Source: Marivita sp051251565 (lineage in GTDB: Bacteria; Pseudomonadota; Alphaproteobacteria; Rhodobacterales; Rhodobacteraceae). From it: DNA of 64,000 nucleotides. Both the position numbers and the translations under genes were made by a program. Position 1 is the first letter of the stretch; each line of letters starts with the position of its first letter. Under the pieces are notes generated by a model that had not been told where the DNA came from, did no database searches, and saw only the letters and a list, made by a program, of their open reading frames with translations. The DNA lies in assembly GCF_051251565.1 (NCBI RefSeq), contig NZ_JBPOFB010000004.1, positions 124,001-188,000 of the forward strand, in the 5' to 3' direction. Below are positions 33,976 through 42,001 of the stretch, one piece after another.

Positions 33976-35157
33976 GTGGACCTTGGGTCTTTGGACATCA
34001 CGGTGATTGGCGGCGGCATTGGCGGGCTGACCTGCGCGCTGGCGCTGCGGCAGCGCGGGGCGGCTGTCACCGTTCTGGAACAGGCAGAAGCCATCACCGA
34101 GGTGGGCGCGGGCATTCAGGTGTCACCCAATGGCTTGCGCGTGATCGAGGCGCTTGGGCTGGGCGAGGCGCTTGCCGCACGGTCGGTGCAGGGACAGGCG
34201 GTGTCGCTGCGCAATGGCAGCACCGGGGCCGAGGTGGCGCGGCTTGATCTGACGCGGCTGCCTGAGGACCAGACCTATCTGTTTGTGCACCGGGCCGATC
34301 TCGTGGACCTTCTGTCTTCTGCTGCGCGCGATCAGGGCGTCACAGTTCGTTTGCTGCAACGGGTCGATACGGTGACAACTGGTGCGCGCCCCAGGGTGGT
34401 GCTTGCAACCGGCGATCACCGCGAGACCGATCTGGCGATTGGGGCAGACGGGATTCATTCGGCGGTGCGCCCGCTGTTGAATGCAGCGCAACAGCCATTT
34501 TTCACTGGACAGGTCGCGTGGCGCTGCATCGTGCCGAACTCTACTGGCCATCCAGCCCATGCGCGGGTGCATATGGGGCCGGGGCGGCATATGGTAACCT
34601 ATCCGCTTCGAGACGGGGCCATGCTCAACGTGGTGGCGGTCGAGGAACGCGCGGCTTGGGCAGCGGAAAGCTGGTCGCAGAAAGACGACGCCGACAACCT
34701 GCGCGCCGCGTTTGCCGGGTTTGGTGCCGAAGTGCACCAAATCTTGTTGCAGGCCGAAACACCGGGGGTCTGGGGGCTGTTCCGCCATCCGGTTGCCGCG
34801 CGGTGGTACGGGCAGGGCACGGCCTTGCTTGGGGACGCGGCGCATCCAACCCTGCCGTTTCTGGCGCAGGGGGCGAATATGGCGATGGAAGACGCGTGGG
34901 TTCTGGCCGACGCGCTTGCACAGGCAAGCGATCTGACAACCGGCCTTGCGGCCTATCAGGCGCGGCGCAAGGCGCGGGTCACCAAGGTGATTGATGCCGC
35001 CAGCAAGAACGCGCGCAATTACCACCTGTCGCCGGGGCCGGTCCGGTTCGCCGCCCATAGCGCGCTTGGGCTGCTCAGCAGGGTGTCGCCGGGGCGGATG
35101 CTTGGACGGTTCGACTGGCTGTACGGGCATGACGTGACGCGCACGCAAAAGATCTAG
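33976..35157 (+). CDS. FAD-dependent monooxygenase (salicylate hydroxylase-like)
   Basis: The 393-aa product, starting at GTG with GAGGGG six bases upstream, is a class A flavoprotein hydroxylase. It has the GxGxxG dinucleotide motif in VIGGGIGGLTCALAL (about residues 10-24), the AIGADGIHSAVR segment (DG motif, about 155-166) and the FAD-ribityl motif GDAAHPTLPFLAQGANMAME (about 285-304). Relatives hydroxylate salicylate, 3-hydroxybenzoate or similar aromatics; the substrate here is open. It follows the dksA terminator and precedes xdhC. Confidence 0.85.
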   Translation: MDLGSLDITVIGGGIGGLTCALALRQRGAAVTVLEQAEAITEVGAGIQVSPNGLRVIEALGLGEALAARSVQGQAVSLRNGSTGAEVARLDLTRLPEDQTYLFVHRADLVDLLSSAARDQGVTVRLLQRVDTVTTGARPRVVLATGDHRETDLAIGADGIHSAVRPLLNAAQQPFFTGQVAWRCIVPNSTGHPAHARVHMGPGRHMVTYPLRDGAMLNVVAVEERAAWAAESWSQKDDADNLRAAFAGFGAEVHQILLQAETPGVWGLFRHPVAARWYGQGTALLGDAAHPTLPFLAQGANMAMEDAWVLADALAQASDLTTGLAAYQARRKARVTKVIDAASKNARNYHLSPGPVRFAAHSALGLLSRVSPGRMLGRFDWLYGHDVTRTQKI

Positions 35158-35235
35158 CCTCTACCACCATCGCAGGGGGCGACAGCCGCGTTGCGCATGA
35201 TAGAGTCGCCGCGACCACCCAAGGAGGCCACGACA

Positions 35236-36204
35236 ATGGATCGGTTTGACAGATGTCCGGAAACCGCACTCGACTGGCACCGGGCCGGCAAGGGTGCTGT
35301 TCTGGCCACCGTGATCGAAACCTGGGGCAGTGCGCCCCGGCGGGTTGGATCACAACTTGCCATTTCCGGTGTGGGCGAGATCGAAGGGTCGGTTTCGGGA
35401 GGTTGTGTTGAAGGCGCGGTTGTGGTCGAGGCGATGGATGCGCTCGAAGACGGCGCACCGCGTGAACTGGAATTCGGGGTCAGCGATCAGGATGCCTTTG
35501 CGGTGGGTCTGGCATGTGGCGGCACCATCCGTGTGTTGTTGGAACCTGTCGGTGCGGTTTTGCCAGAAGCGATTTTGGACCAATTGGTAAAATTTCGTGC
35601 CGCGCGTCAGCCGGTGGCGTATGTGGTCGATCTTGACACCCAGACCCGCAGCCTTGTGACCGACGGGCATGCGTCCGCGTTTCGCATGGATCGCTCCGGC
35701 TTTGTCGAAGACAGCCGCCGCTTCGTGGCCATTCACAATCCGCCTTTGCGGTTGATCATCGTTGGCGCCGTGCACATCGCGCAGGCGCTGGTTCCGATGG
35801 CGCGGATTGCGGGCTATGACCCGACCCTCATTGATCCGCGCGAGGCGTTTGGATCAGACAGCCGCTTTCCCGGTGAAACGATCCTGCATGATTGGCCAGA
35901 CGAGGCGATTAGCCACCTCGGGCTGGACAGCAGAACGGCGCTTGTGCTGTTGACCCATGATCCCAAACTGGACGATCCCGCACTTGAACAGGCGTTGCGA
36001 GCATCGTGTTTCTACATTGGCGCGTTGGGCTCCAAGCGCACCCATGCCAAGCGGGTGGAACGGTTGACGGCAGCAGGTTTTTCCGAAGGTGAGATTGCGC
36101 AAATTCACGGACCGATCGGTCTTGATATCGGGGCGTCCGGTCCTGCGGAGATCGCGGTTTCGGTCCTTGCCGAGATGACCCGCGTGTTGCGGCAGGGCGC
36201 ATGA
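35236..36204 (+). CDS. xdhC: XdhC/CoxI-family molybdenum enzyme maturation protein
   Basis: The 322-aa product has an N-terminal XdhC_CoxI domain (KGAVLATVIETWGSAPRR, then GSVSGGCVEGAVV, about residues 14-65) and a C-terminal Rossmann-like XdhC domain (LRLIIVGAVHIAQALVPMA, and YIGALGSKRTHAKR). XdhC proteins bind and sulfurate molybdenum cofactor and insert it into xanthine-dehydrogenase or CO-dehydrogenase-type enzymes. A near-perfect AAGGAGG lies eight bases before the ATG. The stop overlaps the next gene (ATGA). No molybdenum hydroxylase gene is in the window. Confidence 0.9.
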   Translation: MDRFDRCPETALDWHRAGKGAVLATVIETWGSAPRRVGSQLAISGVGEIEGSVSGGCVEGAVVVEAMDALEDGAPRELEFGVSDQDAFAVGLACGGTIRVLLEPVGAVLPEAILDQLVKFRAARQPVAYVVDLDTQTRSLVTDGHASAFRMDRSGFVEDSRRFVAIHNPPLRLIIVGAVHIAQALVPMARIAGYDPTLIDPREAFGSDSRFPGETILHDWPDEAISHLGLDSRTALVLLTHDPKLDDPALEQALRASCFYIGALGSKRTHAKRVERLTAAGFSEGEIAQIHGPIGLDIGASGPAEIAVSVLAEMTRVLRQGA

Positions 36205-37202
36205 AGTTCGGGTCAGTGCCACTGGACGCAGCAGAGGGGGCGATTCTGGCCCATTCCGTGACCTTGCCCAAAGGACGCCTGCGCAAAGGTGTTACGCTGG
36301 ACCGCGCCGCGCTAGACCGGTTGCAGGCGGCGGGGATTTCTGAAGTCACCGTGGCCCGTTTGGGTGACGCCGATGTGCACGAAGACGCGGCTGCCGAAAT
36401 GTTGGCGCGGGCCTTGGTGCCTGATCCCGGTGGCGCGCTGTTGCGGGTGGCTCCTGCCAGTACCGGGCGTGTGAACATCTATGCCACGCAGAACGGGGTG
36501 GCAGAGATTGATGCCGACCGCATCAACGCGGTCAATGCGGTGCATCCGATGGTGACGGTTGCAACCGTGCCGAAATGGCAGCGCATGGCAGCGCGGGGCA
36601 TGGTGGCGACGGTCAAGATCATCGCATATGGCGCTCCGGCGGATGCGTTGGAGGTCGCCTGTGCCGCTGGGCGTGATGCGCTGGCCTTGCGGCCGGTGAC
36701 GCGCAAGCGGGCGCTTTTGATTCAAACCAGCGTTGGCGCGCGCGATGATGGGTCCAAGGGACAGCGCGCCATGGCCACGCGATTTGACCGGATGGGCGTG
36801 GCCCTTGGCCCGAAAACCGTGGTGCCCCACGACGTGGACGCCTTGCGCGCTGCCTTGGTGGGGGCTGTCGGGACGGTGGACATTGTGTGTGTGCTGACCG
36901 GTTCTGCCACATCAGATCTGTATGATGTCGCTCCAGAAGCGTTGCGCGCCGCAGGTGGTACGGTGGTGCATTACGGCATGCCTGTGGATCCGGGAAATCT
37001 GTTGTTCTGGGGGCATCTGGGCACTGTCCCGGTGCTGGGCTTGCCGGGATGCGCGCGATCCCCGGCGCTCAATGGTGCAGATTGGGTGCTTGAGCGGATG
37101 TTGTGCAACGTGGCTGTGACACCTGCGGATATCATGGCGATGGGGGTGGGCGGGCTGCTCAAGGAACCGCCATCACGTCCGGCTCCGCGCGAACAGGCCT
37201 AG
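36201..37202 (+). CDS. MoeA-like molybdopterin-binding protein
   Basis: The 333-aa product has an N-terminal MoeA-like segment (residues 1-160) and a MoaB/Mog-type molybdopterin-binding domain (about 165-325) with LIQTSVGARDDGSKG, VCVLTGSATSD and GLPGCARSPALNGADW. In many Rhodobacterales, as I recall, a protein of this type is fused to a C-terminal MocA-like nucleotidyltransferase; here the frame ends after a Pro-rich tail and no such domain follows. It is coupled to xdhC by a four-base overlap, so the pair probably acts in making or handing over the molybdenum cofactor. Confidence 0.8.
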   Translation: MKFGSVPLDAAEGAILAHSVTLPKGRLRKGVTLDRAALDRLQAAGISEVTVARLGDADVHEDAAAEMLARALVPDPGGALLRVAPASTGRVNIYATQNGVAEIDADRINAVNAVHPMVTVATVPKWQRMAARGMVATVKIIAYGAPADALEVACAAGRDALALRPVTRKRALLIQTSVGARDDGSKGQRAMATRFDRMGVALGPKTVVPHDVDALRAALVGAVGTVDIVCVLTGSATSDLYDVAPEALRAAGGTVVHYGMPVDPGNLLFWGHLGTVPVLGLPGCARSPALNGADWVLERMLCNVAVTPADIMAMGVGGLLKEPPSRPAPREQA

Positions 37203-37217
37203 GCGCGACCCGACATA

Positions 37218-37243
37218 GAAAAAGCGACCCGAAGGCCGCTTTC
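37218..37243 (-). terminator. Terminator of infC (UUCG tetraloop)
   Basis: On the minus strand AAAGCGGCC pairs with GGTCGCTTT across a TTCG tetraloop (37221-37242), followed by TTTTT. It lies about 27 bp past the infC stop and also stands 15 bp after the convergent MoeA-like gene, so it may act in both directions. Confidence 0.85.
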
Positions 37244-37269
37244 AAAATTTTCAGAACAATGGGGTGCGA

Positions 37270-37815
37270 TTATTTCGGCATTGGGCCGATCATCATGACC
37301 ATCTGGCGGCCTTCCATTTTGGGCATGTTTTCGACCTTACCATGCTCTTTGGTGTCTTCCGCCACCCGTTCCAAAAGCTCACGCCCGAGGTTCTGGTGCG
37401 CCATTTCGCGCCCCCGGAATCGCAGCGTGACCTTTACCTTGTCGCCGTTCTCAAGAAACTTGTAGACGTTCCGCATCTTCACTTCGTAATCATTGGTGTC
37501 GGTGTTCGGGCGGAACTTGACCTCTTTGATCTCGATGATCTTTTGCTTCTTGCGGGCTTCGGATTCGCGTTTCTGCTGTTCGTATTTGAACTTGCCGAAA
37601 TCCATGATCTTCACGACCGGTGGAACGGCATTTGGCGAAATCTCAACAAGGTCCAGCCCGGCTTCTTCAGCGAGCTGCATCCCACGTTCGGGCGTAACAA
37701 CGCCCACGTTTTCACCGTCTGCGCCAATCAGGCGAATTTCAGCGGACCGAATGCGGTCATTGACGCGAGGGCCGGTGTCGCGCTGTGGTGGCGCGTTATG
37801 TGGTCTGCGGGCTAT
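37270..37815 (-). CDS. infC: Translation initiation factor IF-3, starting at an ATA codon
   Basis: IF-3 (181 aa) binds the 30S subunit, checks initiator tRNA and keeps subunits apart. The body is unmistakable (GLDLVEISPNAVPPVVKIMDFGKFKYEQ quoted in part: LDLVEISPNA, KIMDFGKFKYEQ; C-domain KVTLRFRGREMAHQ). The first ATG/GTG in frame would delete the conserved N terminus, whereas reading back gives ARRPHNAPPQRDTGPRVNDR preceded by ATA at 37815-37813, with AAAGGAG seven bases upstream. Non-AUG starts such as AUU are known for infC and allow IF-3 to repress its own translation. I therefore place the start at ATA. A terminator follows. Confidence 0.93.
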   Translation of the reverse strand: MARRPHNAPPQRDTGPRVNDRIRSAEIRLIGADGENVGVVTPERGMQLAEEAGLDLVEISPNAVPPVVKIMDFGKFKYEQQKRESEARKKQKIIEIKEVKFRPNTDTNDYEVKMRNVYKFLENGDKVKVTLRFRGREMAHQNLGRELLERVAEDTKEHGKVENMPKMEGRQMVMMIGPMPK

Positions 37816-38020
37816 GGTGCTGCTCCTTTAATGCAGTTCAAATCAAGGCTGTAAAGTAGACGTCAAACAGCCGCCTTTCAAGCGGCTTTTCGGCGGATAT
37901 GGGCCGATTTGCACCGGTTTCCCCCTTGATGTCGCACTGGACCGAGCGCACATGCGATATAGAGGTCCACACCGTGAGGGTGTGGCGCATTTTAGTACAA
38001 GAGTGGGGGTCTTTGATCCG

Positions 38021-38833
38021 ATGAAAAACCTGATCATTTTGGCGATTGTTGCAGCCGTTGGCGTGGGGGCCTGGATGTTCACACGTCCCGGCGATGCACC
38101 CGAGGCGGTGGATGCGGGCGCAGAGGCCGTAACAGACACGGCAAATGCAGCGGCAGAGGCTACGGACACCGCAGTTGAAGAGGCGGCCGAGGCAGTTGAG
38201 GCAACAGAAGAGACCATGACGGAGACGGTTGAAGGGGTCGCGGACGCCGTGGAAGAGGCCGTGAACGAAGCTGTGACCGAGGCGACCGAAGCTGCGGACG
38301 CGGCGGTGACCGAAGCAACCGAAGCCGTGAATGCCGCAACCGAAGCGGCGCAGGATGCAGTCTCGGATGCTGTGATATCGGTGACTGATGCCGCATCCGA
38401 CGCGGTCGGGACAGCGACCGAAGCGGCAAGCGAGGCGGCAGATGCGGCGACGGATACGGCTGGCGCTGCGACTGAAGCGGCCGAAGAGGCTGTAACGGAT
38501 GCCGTTGATGCAACCACGGATGCCGCCAGCACGGCCGCAGACTCAGCGGGCGATGCAGCAGACGCAGCGACAGACACCGCGACCGAAGCAGCAGATGCGG
38601 CCTCTGACACAGCTGCGGCGACCACTGAGGCGGCTGGCGAGGCGGCGGGCAATATTACTGACCTGCTGACCGTGGACGGGTTCGATTACGATCAGGTTGT
38701 CGCCTATATCGACAATTCCGACCTGTCGGCGATGATCAAAACGACGACCAAAGCGGCGCTGCAAGGTGCGCGTGACAATCCCGAACAGCTCCAAACGCTT
38801 CTTGGAACTCTGCGCGAGCAGCTTGGTCTGTAA
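38021..38833 (+). CDS. Membrane-anchored Ala/Glu/Thr-rich helical repeat protein
   Basis: The 270-aa product has one N-terminal hydrophobic helix (MKNLIILAIVAAVGVGAWMF) and then about 190 residues made of Ala, Glu, Thr, Asp and Val in quasi-repeats such as ATEAADAA, with no Cys, no aromatic residue and almost no Lys/Arg. This predicts a long acidic amphipathic or coiled-coil helix. A conventional domain of about 55 residues ends the protein (GNITDLLTVDGFDYDQVVAY ... LGTLREQLGL). It is probably a periplasmic or envelope spacer protein anchored in the inner membrane. A strong terminator follows. No named family is recognised. Confidence 0.8.
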   Translation: MKNLIILAIVAAVGVGAWMFTRPGDAPEAVDAGAEAVTDTANAAAEATDTAVEEAAEAVEATEETMTETVEGVADAVEEAVNEAVTEATEAADAAVTEATEAVNAATEAAQDAVSDAVISVTDAASDAVGTATEAASEAADAATDTAGAATEAAEEAVTDAVDATTDAASTAADSAGDAADAATDTATEAADAASDTAAATTEAAGEAAGNITDLLTVDGFDYDQVVAYIDNSDLSAMIKTTTKAALQGARDNPEQLQTLLGTLREQLGL

Positions 38834-38855
38834 GCGCAATCGCTGACTGACATGA

Positions 38856-38889
38856 AAGCCGCGCAGGGATTTCCTTGCGCGGCTTTTTT
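38856..38889 (+). terminator. Rho-independent terminator
   Basis: AAGCCGCGCA (38856-38865) pairs perfectly with TGCGCGGCTT, extended inward by GGG/CCT around an ATTT loop, and six T residues follow (38884-38889). It terminates the Ala-rich protein gene. Confidence 0.93.
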
Positions 38890-38963
38890 GCGACTGGTGG
38901 CGTGACACGTCCGCCTGCATCTGTAGGGTCAACACATGGTGTTGGTGCTTAGGAGGCCGCGTT

Positions 38964-39827
38964 ATGCAAATTGTGGGTGTGTCGGTCGTCAAGAACGAAG
39001 ACGACGTGATCGAAGCAATGGTGCGGCACAATTTGCAGGTGCTGGATCACCTGCATGTTGTCGACAATGGCAGCACCGACCGCACCCAAGCGATCCTTAG
39101 CGCTTTGGCCGATGAAGGGCTGGCGGTCACACATGAGGTCAACGACGCCTTGCAGCACATTCAGGCGGGGATTCTGACTGATCTGGTCAATGGCGCTTAT
39201 GTGGGGGATCATGTTGTTTTGCTGGACAGCGACGAATTCCTTATCTGCACAGCGGACGCTTTGCGCGATCTGTTTGCGACGGCCAAAGGGCCGGTGACGA
39301 TCCCATGGGTCACCTATGTGCCGCGCCCGACAGACCGGCAGGACGACCTGAACCCGCTTACGCGGATCACGCATCATCGCCGCCGCGAAAAGCCGCAATA
39401 TTTCAAGGTGTTGATCCCCGCAAGCGTGCCGCGCCCGGTTGAGGTGATGGCGGGATCACATGGATTGAAAAAGATGAAGGCCGAGCCGCATGAGGCTGTA
39501 AAGCTTGCACATTTTCCAGTTCGATCCCCAATGCAGATTGCCGGAAAGGTGCTCATCGGATCGTGGAATATGAGCCTGCGCGACAAAAGCCGCAAAGAGG
39601 GCTATCAGTGGCACGCCCTGGCCGAGCAGATCAAAGCGGACGGATTGCCCGACCTTGAAATGCTCGAAGAGATTGGCAACAGCTATGCCGCCAAAGGGGC
39701 TGTCCGGTTGGTGGACGACCCGATTCAGACACAGATCACAAGGCTGCGCTATACCAAACCTGCGGGGGACCAGTTCATCATGAATGTGGCAGGTTTCGTG
39801 GATCGTGTGATATTTGAAAGGGATTAA
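38964..39827 (+). CDS. Glycosyltransferase family 2-like protein
   Basis: The 287-aa product begins MQIVGVSVVKNEDDVIEAMVRH, the first strand-helix of a GT-A fold of the Glyco_tranf_2_4 type, followed by VVDNGSTDRT (about residues 32-41) and the DxD-like LLDSDEFLI (about 86-94). An AGGAGG site lies upstream. Donor and acceptor are unknown. Its relation to the larger glycosyltransferase at 20686-22440 is one of domain family only. It is convergent with fpr. Confidence 0.85.
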   Translation: MQIVGVSVVKNEDDVIEAMVRHNLQVLDHLHVVDNGSTDRTQAILSALADEGLAVTHEVNDALQHIQAGILTDLVNGAYVGDHVVLLDSDEFLICTADALRDLFATAKGPVTIPWVTYVPRPTDRQDDLNPLTRITHHRRREKPQYFKVLIPASVPRPVEVMAGSHGLKKMKAEPHEAVKLAHFPVRSPMQIAGKVLIGSWNMSLRDKSRKEGYQWHALAEQIKADGLPDLEMLEEIGNSYAAKGAVRLVDDPIQTQITRLRYTKPAGDQFIMNVAGFVDRVIFERD

Positions 39828-39864
39828 ATCACAGGATGTTGCGTCAAACCTCTAACGTATTACG

Positions 39865-40734
39865 TTAATCCAGGAACGCCTTTTCGACCACGTAATGCTT
39901 GGGGTCGGAATTGGCACCTTCTTCCAAGCCATAGCCTTCGAGCATCTCTTTGATCTCAAGGTTGAACGCCAGGTTTCCGCACACCATTGCGCGGTCGGTT
40001 TCCTGGCAAAGCACGGGCACATTCAGGTCTTCAAAGCATTCGCCATTGCGCATCAAGTCGGTGATCCGGCCCATCTTGGGGCTGTCTTCACGGGTGGTGG
40101 TCGGGTAGTAGCGCAGCTTGTCGGCAAAGCCGTCGCCCATTAATTCGGCAAGCAATTCGTCACTGCGGATCATGTCGATCAGGTCTTTGCCATACTGAAG
40201 TTCGCCCACTTCGCGGCAGGTGTGGGTCAGGATGACCTCGTCGTAATCTTCATAGGTTTGCGGATCACGCAGCAGCGACGCAAACGGCGCGATGCCGGTG
40301 CCGGTGGCGAAAAGCCAAAGCCGTTTGCCCGGCAAAAGCGCGTCATGCACCAGCGTGCCGACGGGTTTGGGACGCAGGACGATTTCGTCACCCGGTTGAA
40401 TATGTTGCAAACGGCTGGTCAGCGGGCCGTCCTGTACCTTGATCGAGTAGAATTCCAGTTCTTCGTCCCAGCTTGGCGAGGCGATGGAATAGGCGCGCAG
40501 CAGCGGCTTTTCCTTGCCGGTCTTGGCGTCGGTCTGCATCAGGCCGATCATCACAAACTCACCCGAGCGGAACCGCAGGGACGCGGGGCGCGTGACCCGG
40601 AACGAAAAAAGACGGTCGGTCCAGTGTTTGACCGATGTTACGATTTGCGCATCGGGAATGGCGAGGGTCTTGGCGGAGGGCGCTTTGGTGGCTGTGGCGT
40701 CTGTCACGGGGCTCAACTCTGTCATGTTTTCCAT
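39865..40734 (-). CDS. fpr: Ferredoxin--NADP+ reductase
   Basis: The 289-aa FAD enzyme exchanges electrons between NADPH and ferredoxin or flavodoxin. The FAD motif RAYSIASP (about residues 80-87), the YSIKVQDGPLTSRL segment and the NADP motif FATGTGIAPFASLLRD (about 142-157) are present, and the C terminus ends in VEKAFLD. An in-frame ATG three codons on (MTELSPV) is an equally plausible start. It is preceded by a 107-bp gap holding the cys operon terminator. Confidence 0.93.
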   Translation of the reverse strand: MENMTELSPVTDATATKAPSAKTLAIPDAQIVTSVKHWTDRLFSFRVTRPASLRFRSGEFVMIGLMQTDAKTGKEKPLLRAYSIASPSWDEELEFYSIKVQDGPLTSRLQHIQPGDEIVLRPKPVGTLVHDALLPGKRLWLFATGTGIAPFASLLRDPQTYEDYDEVILTHTCREVGELQYGKDLIDMIRSDELLAELMGDGFADKLRYYPTTTREDSPKMGRITDLMRNGECFEDLNVPVLCQETDRAMVCGNLAFNLEIKEMLEGYGLEEGANSDPKHYVVEKAFLD

Positions 40735-40784
40735 ACCGGTTGCTGTAAACCGATCCCTTACATCTATCTTTGATTTACATCAGG

Positions 40785-40822
40785 CGAAACCCGCCCAAGG
40801 TCGCAGGGACCGGGCGGGGCGT
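40785..40822 (-). terminator. Terminator of the cys operon
   Basis: On the minus strand CCCGCCC (40818-40812) pairs with GGGCGGG (40796-40790) around a 15-base loop and is followed by TTTCG. It lies about 20 bp beyond the DUF934 gene stop and upstream of fpr. Confidence 0.6.
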
Positions 40823-40841
40823 GTTTTGTGCTGAGTAGGGC

Positions 40842-41237
40842 TTAGGCTGCGCGGCCCCGCAGGCGGGCTTGGTAGTCATGCGCCTGCCAATCGGCGCGGG
40901 CCAGCCAATCGGCTTCGGGCTGGCGGGCGGCCAGATCGGTGTCGATTTCCACATCGTCAAAGCCCGAGCGCCGCGCCATAGCGTATTGATCGGCGATGAC
41001 ATGGCCCTGTGCCCGCAGCCAGCCTTTGTAGCCCTGTTGCCGGATCATCCGGGCCAGTGTGAACCCGCGCCCGTCGGCAAAGCTTGGGAACGCGATGCGC
41101 ACCAGTTCCTTGCCGATGAGCAAGGATCTGAGCTGCGCCGGATCAGTGTCAGACGGCAGATCAACCCGGGCCTCTGGGTCGATCCACCGGGCGGGATCAT
41201 GGCTCAGAAAGCCCGTGTCATTGATGAGAACGGTCAT
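40842..41237 (-). CDS. DUF934 protein of sulfate assimilation operon
   Basis: The 131-aa product matches DUF934, a family that travels with cysH/cysI in proteobacteria. Recognisable blocks are VRIAFPSFADGRGFTLARMIR and YKGWLRAQGHVIADQYAMARR (each within the central domain, about residues 44-90), followed by a short Asp/Arg-rich tail. It overlaps cysH by four bases (ATGA) and is the last gene of the operon. It is presumed to assist sulfite reduction, but the mechanism is not known to me. Confidence 0.9.
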   Translation of the reverse strand: MTVLINDTGFLSHDPARWIDPEARVDLPSDTDPAQLRSLLIGKELVRIAFPSFADGRGFTLARMIRQQGYKGWLRAQGHVIADQYAMARRSGFDDVEIDTDLAARQPEADWLARADWQAHDYQARLRGRAA

Positions 41238-42001
41238 GTCGCGTCTCCTGTTGGGGTGGGCCGGTGCAGGCCGCATTCAGTTTTGCCCTGTCCACGCCAG
41301 CGCCCGGCGCGTAGGTCTTCGCCCTCGGCCACGCGGGTGGTGCATGGGGCGCAGCCGATGGACGGATACCCTTGGGCCACCAGCGGATGGCGGGGTAGGG
41401 CATGTGTGTCGAGATGCGCCGCGATGCGGGCGGGTTTCCAGTCGATCAGCGGGTTGATCTTGATCCGGGCGGCCTCATCAAGGTCGAAATATGGTAAGCC
41501 GTGCCGGGTGTCGGCCTGATGGCGTTTGCGCCCGGTGATCCAGGCGTCATAGCCTTCCAGGGCGTTGTTCAACACTTGGGTCTTGCGCAGATCACAGCAT
41601 GCGTCGGGATCGCTGAACCGCAGCGCCCCATAGGGATCGACGGCTTTAACCGCATTGCCCGGTGCGCGGATCACCTGCACATTGGTCAGGCCGAGATGGT
41701 CTGCCAAGTCCTGCTGGTAGGTCAGCGTTTCGGGGAACAACAGCCGTGTATCGATAAAGAGCACGGGCAAGGTCCGGTCAATCTGTGCGATCAGGTGCAG
41801 CAGAACGGCAGAGTCCGCGCCAAAGCTGGACACCATCGCCACGCGGTCAAACACTCCGCGCGTCAGCACCGCCTCTAGTAGGTAGGACGTGCCGAAATGG
41901 CGGTAGCGCGCGTTCAAGTCTCGGACGCGGTCCCGTGCAACCATACGCGCGTCAAGCGGCGGGCTGTGTTCGTCGTTGGCTGGTGTGGACAGATGCAGCA
42001 T
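41234..42001 (-). CDS. cysH: Adenylyl-sulfate (APS/PAPS) reductase
   Basis: CysH (255 aa) reduces activated sulfate to sulfite with thioredoxin as donor. The PP-loop motif SSFGADSAVLLHL lies near residues 58-70. A Cys pair (CCDLRK, about 137-138) and CAPCT (about 218-221) supply the ligands of a [4Fe-4S] cluster, indicating the bacterial APS-reducing type rather than the cluster-free PAPS reductase. ECGLH near the C terminus carries the catalytic Cys. The start overlaps the cysI stop by one base (TGATG). Confidence 0.93.
   Translation of the reverse strand: MLHLSTPANDEHSPPLDARMVARDRVRDLNARYRHFGTSYLLEAVLTRGVFDRVAMVSSFGADSAVLLHLIAQIDRTLPVLFIDTRLLFPETLTYQQDLADHLGLTNVQVIRAPGNAVKAVDPYGALRFSDPDACCDLRKTQVLNNALEGYDAWITGRKRHQADTRHGLPYFDLDEAARIKINPLIDWKPARIAAHLDTHALPRHPLVAQGYPSIGCAPCTTRVAEGEDLRAGRWRGQGKTECGLHRPTPTGDAT

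Noticed and set aside
38100..38640. CRISPR-like or minisatellite array in the GC-rich Ala repeat region
   Set aside because: Repeats are degenerate at the DNA level, in frame with one protein, and without regular spacers.
37843..38652. Ala/Ser/Val-rich 269-codon frame on the minus strand
   Set aside because: It is the reverse reading of the Ala/Glu repeat gene at 38021 and has no start signal or conserved C-terminal domain.
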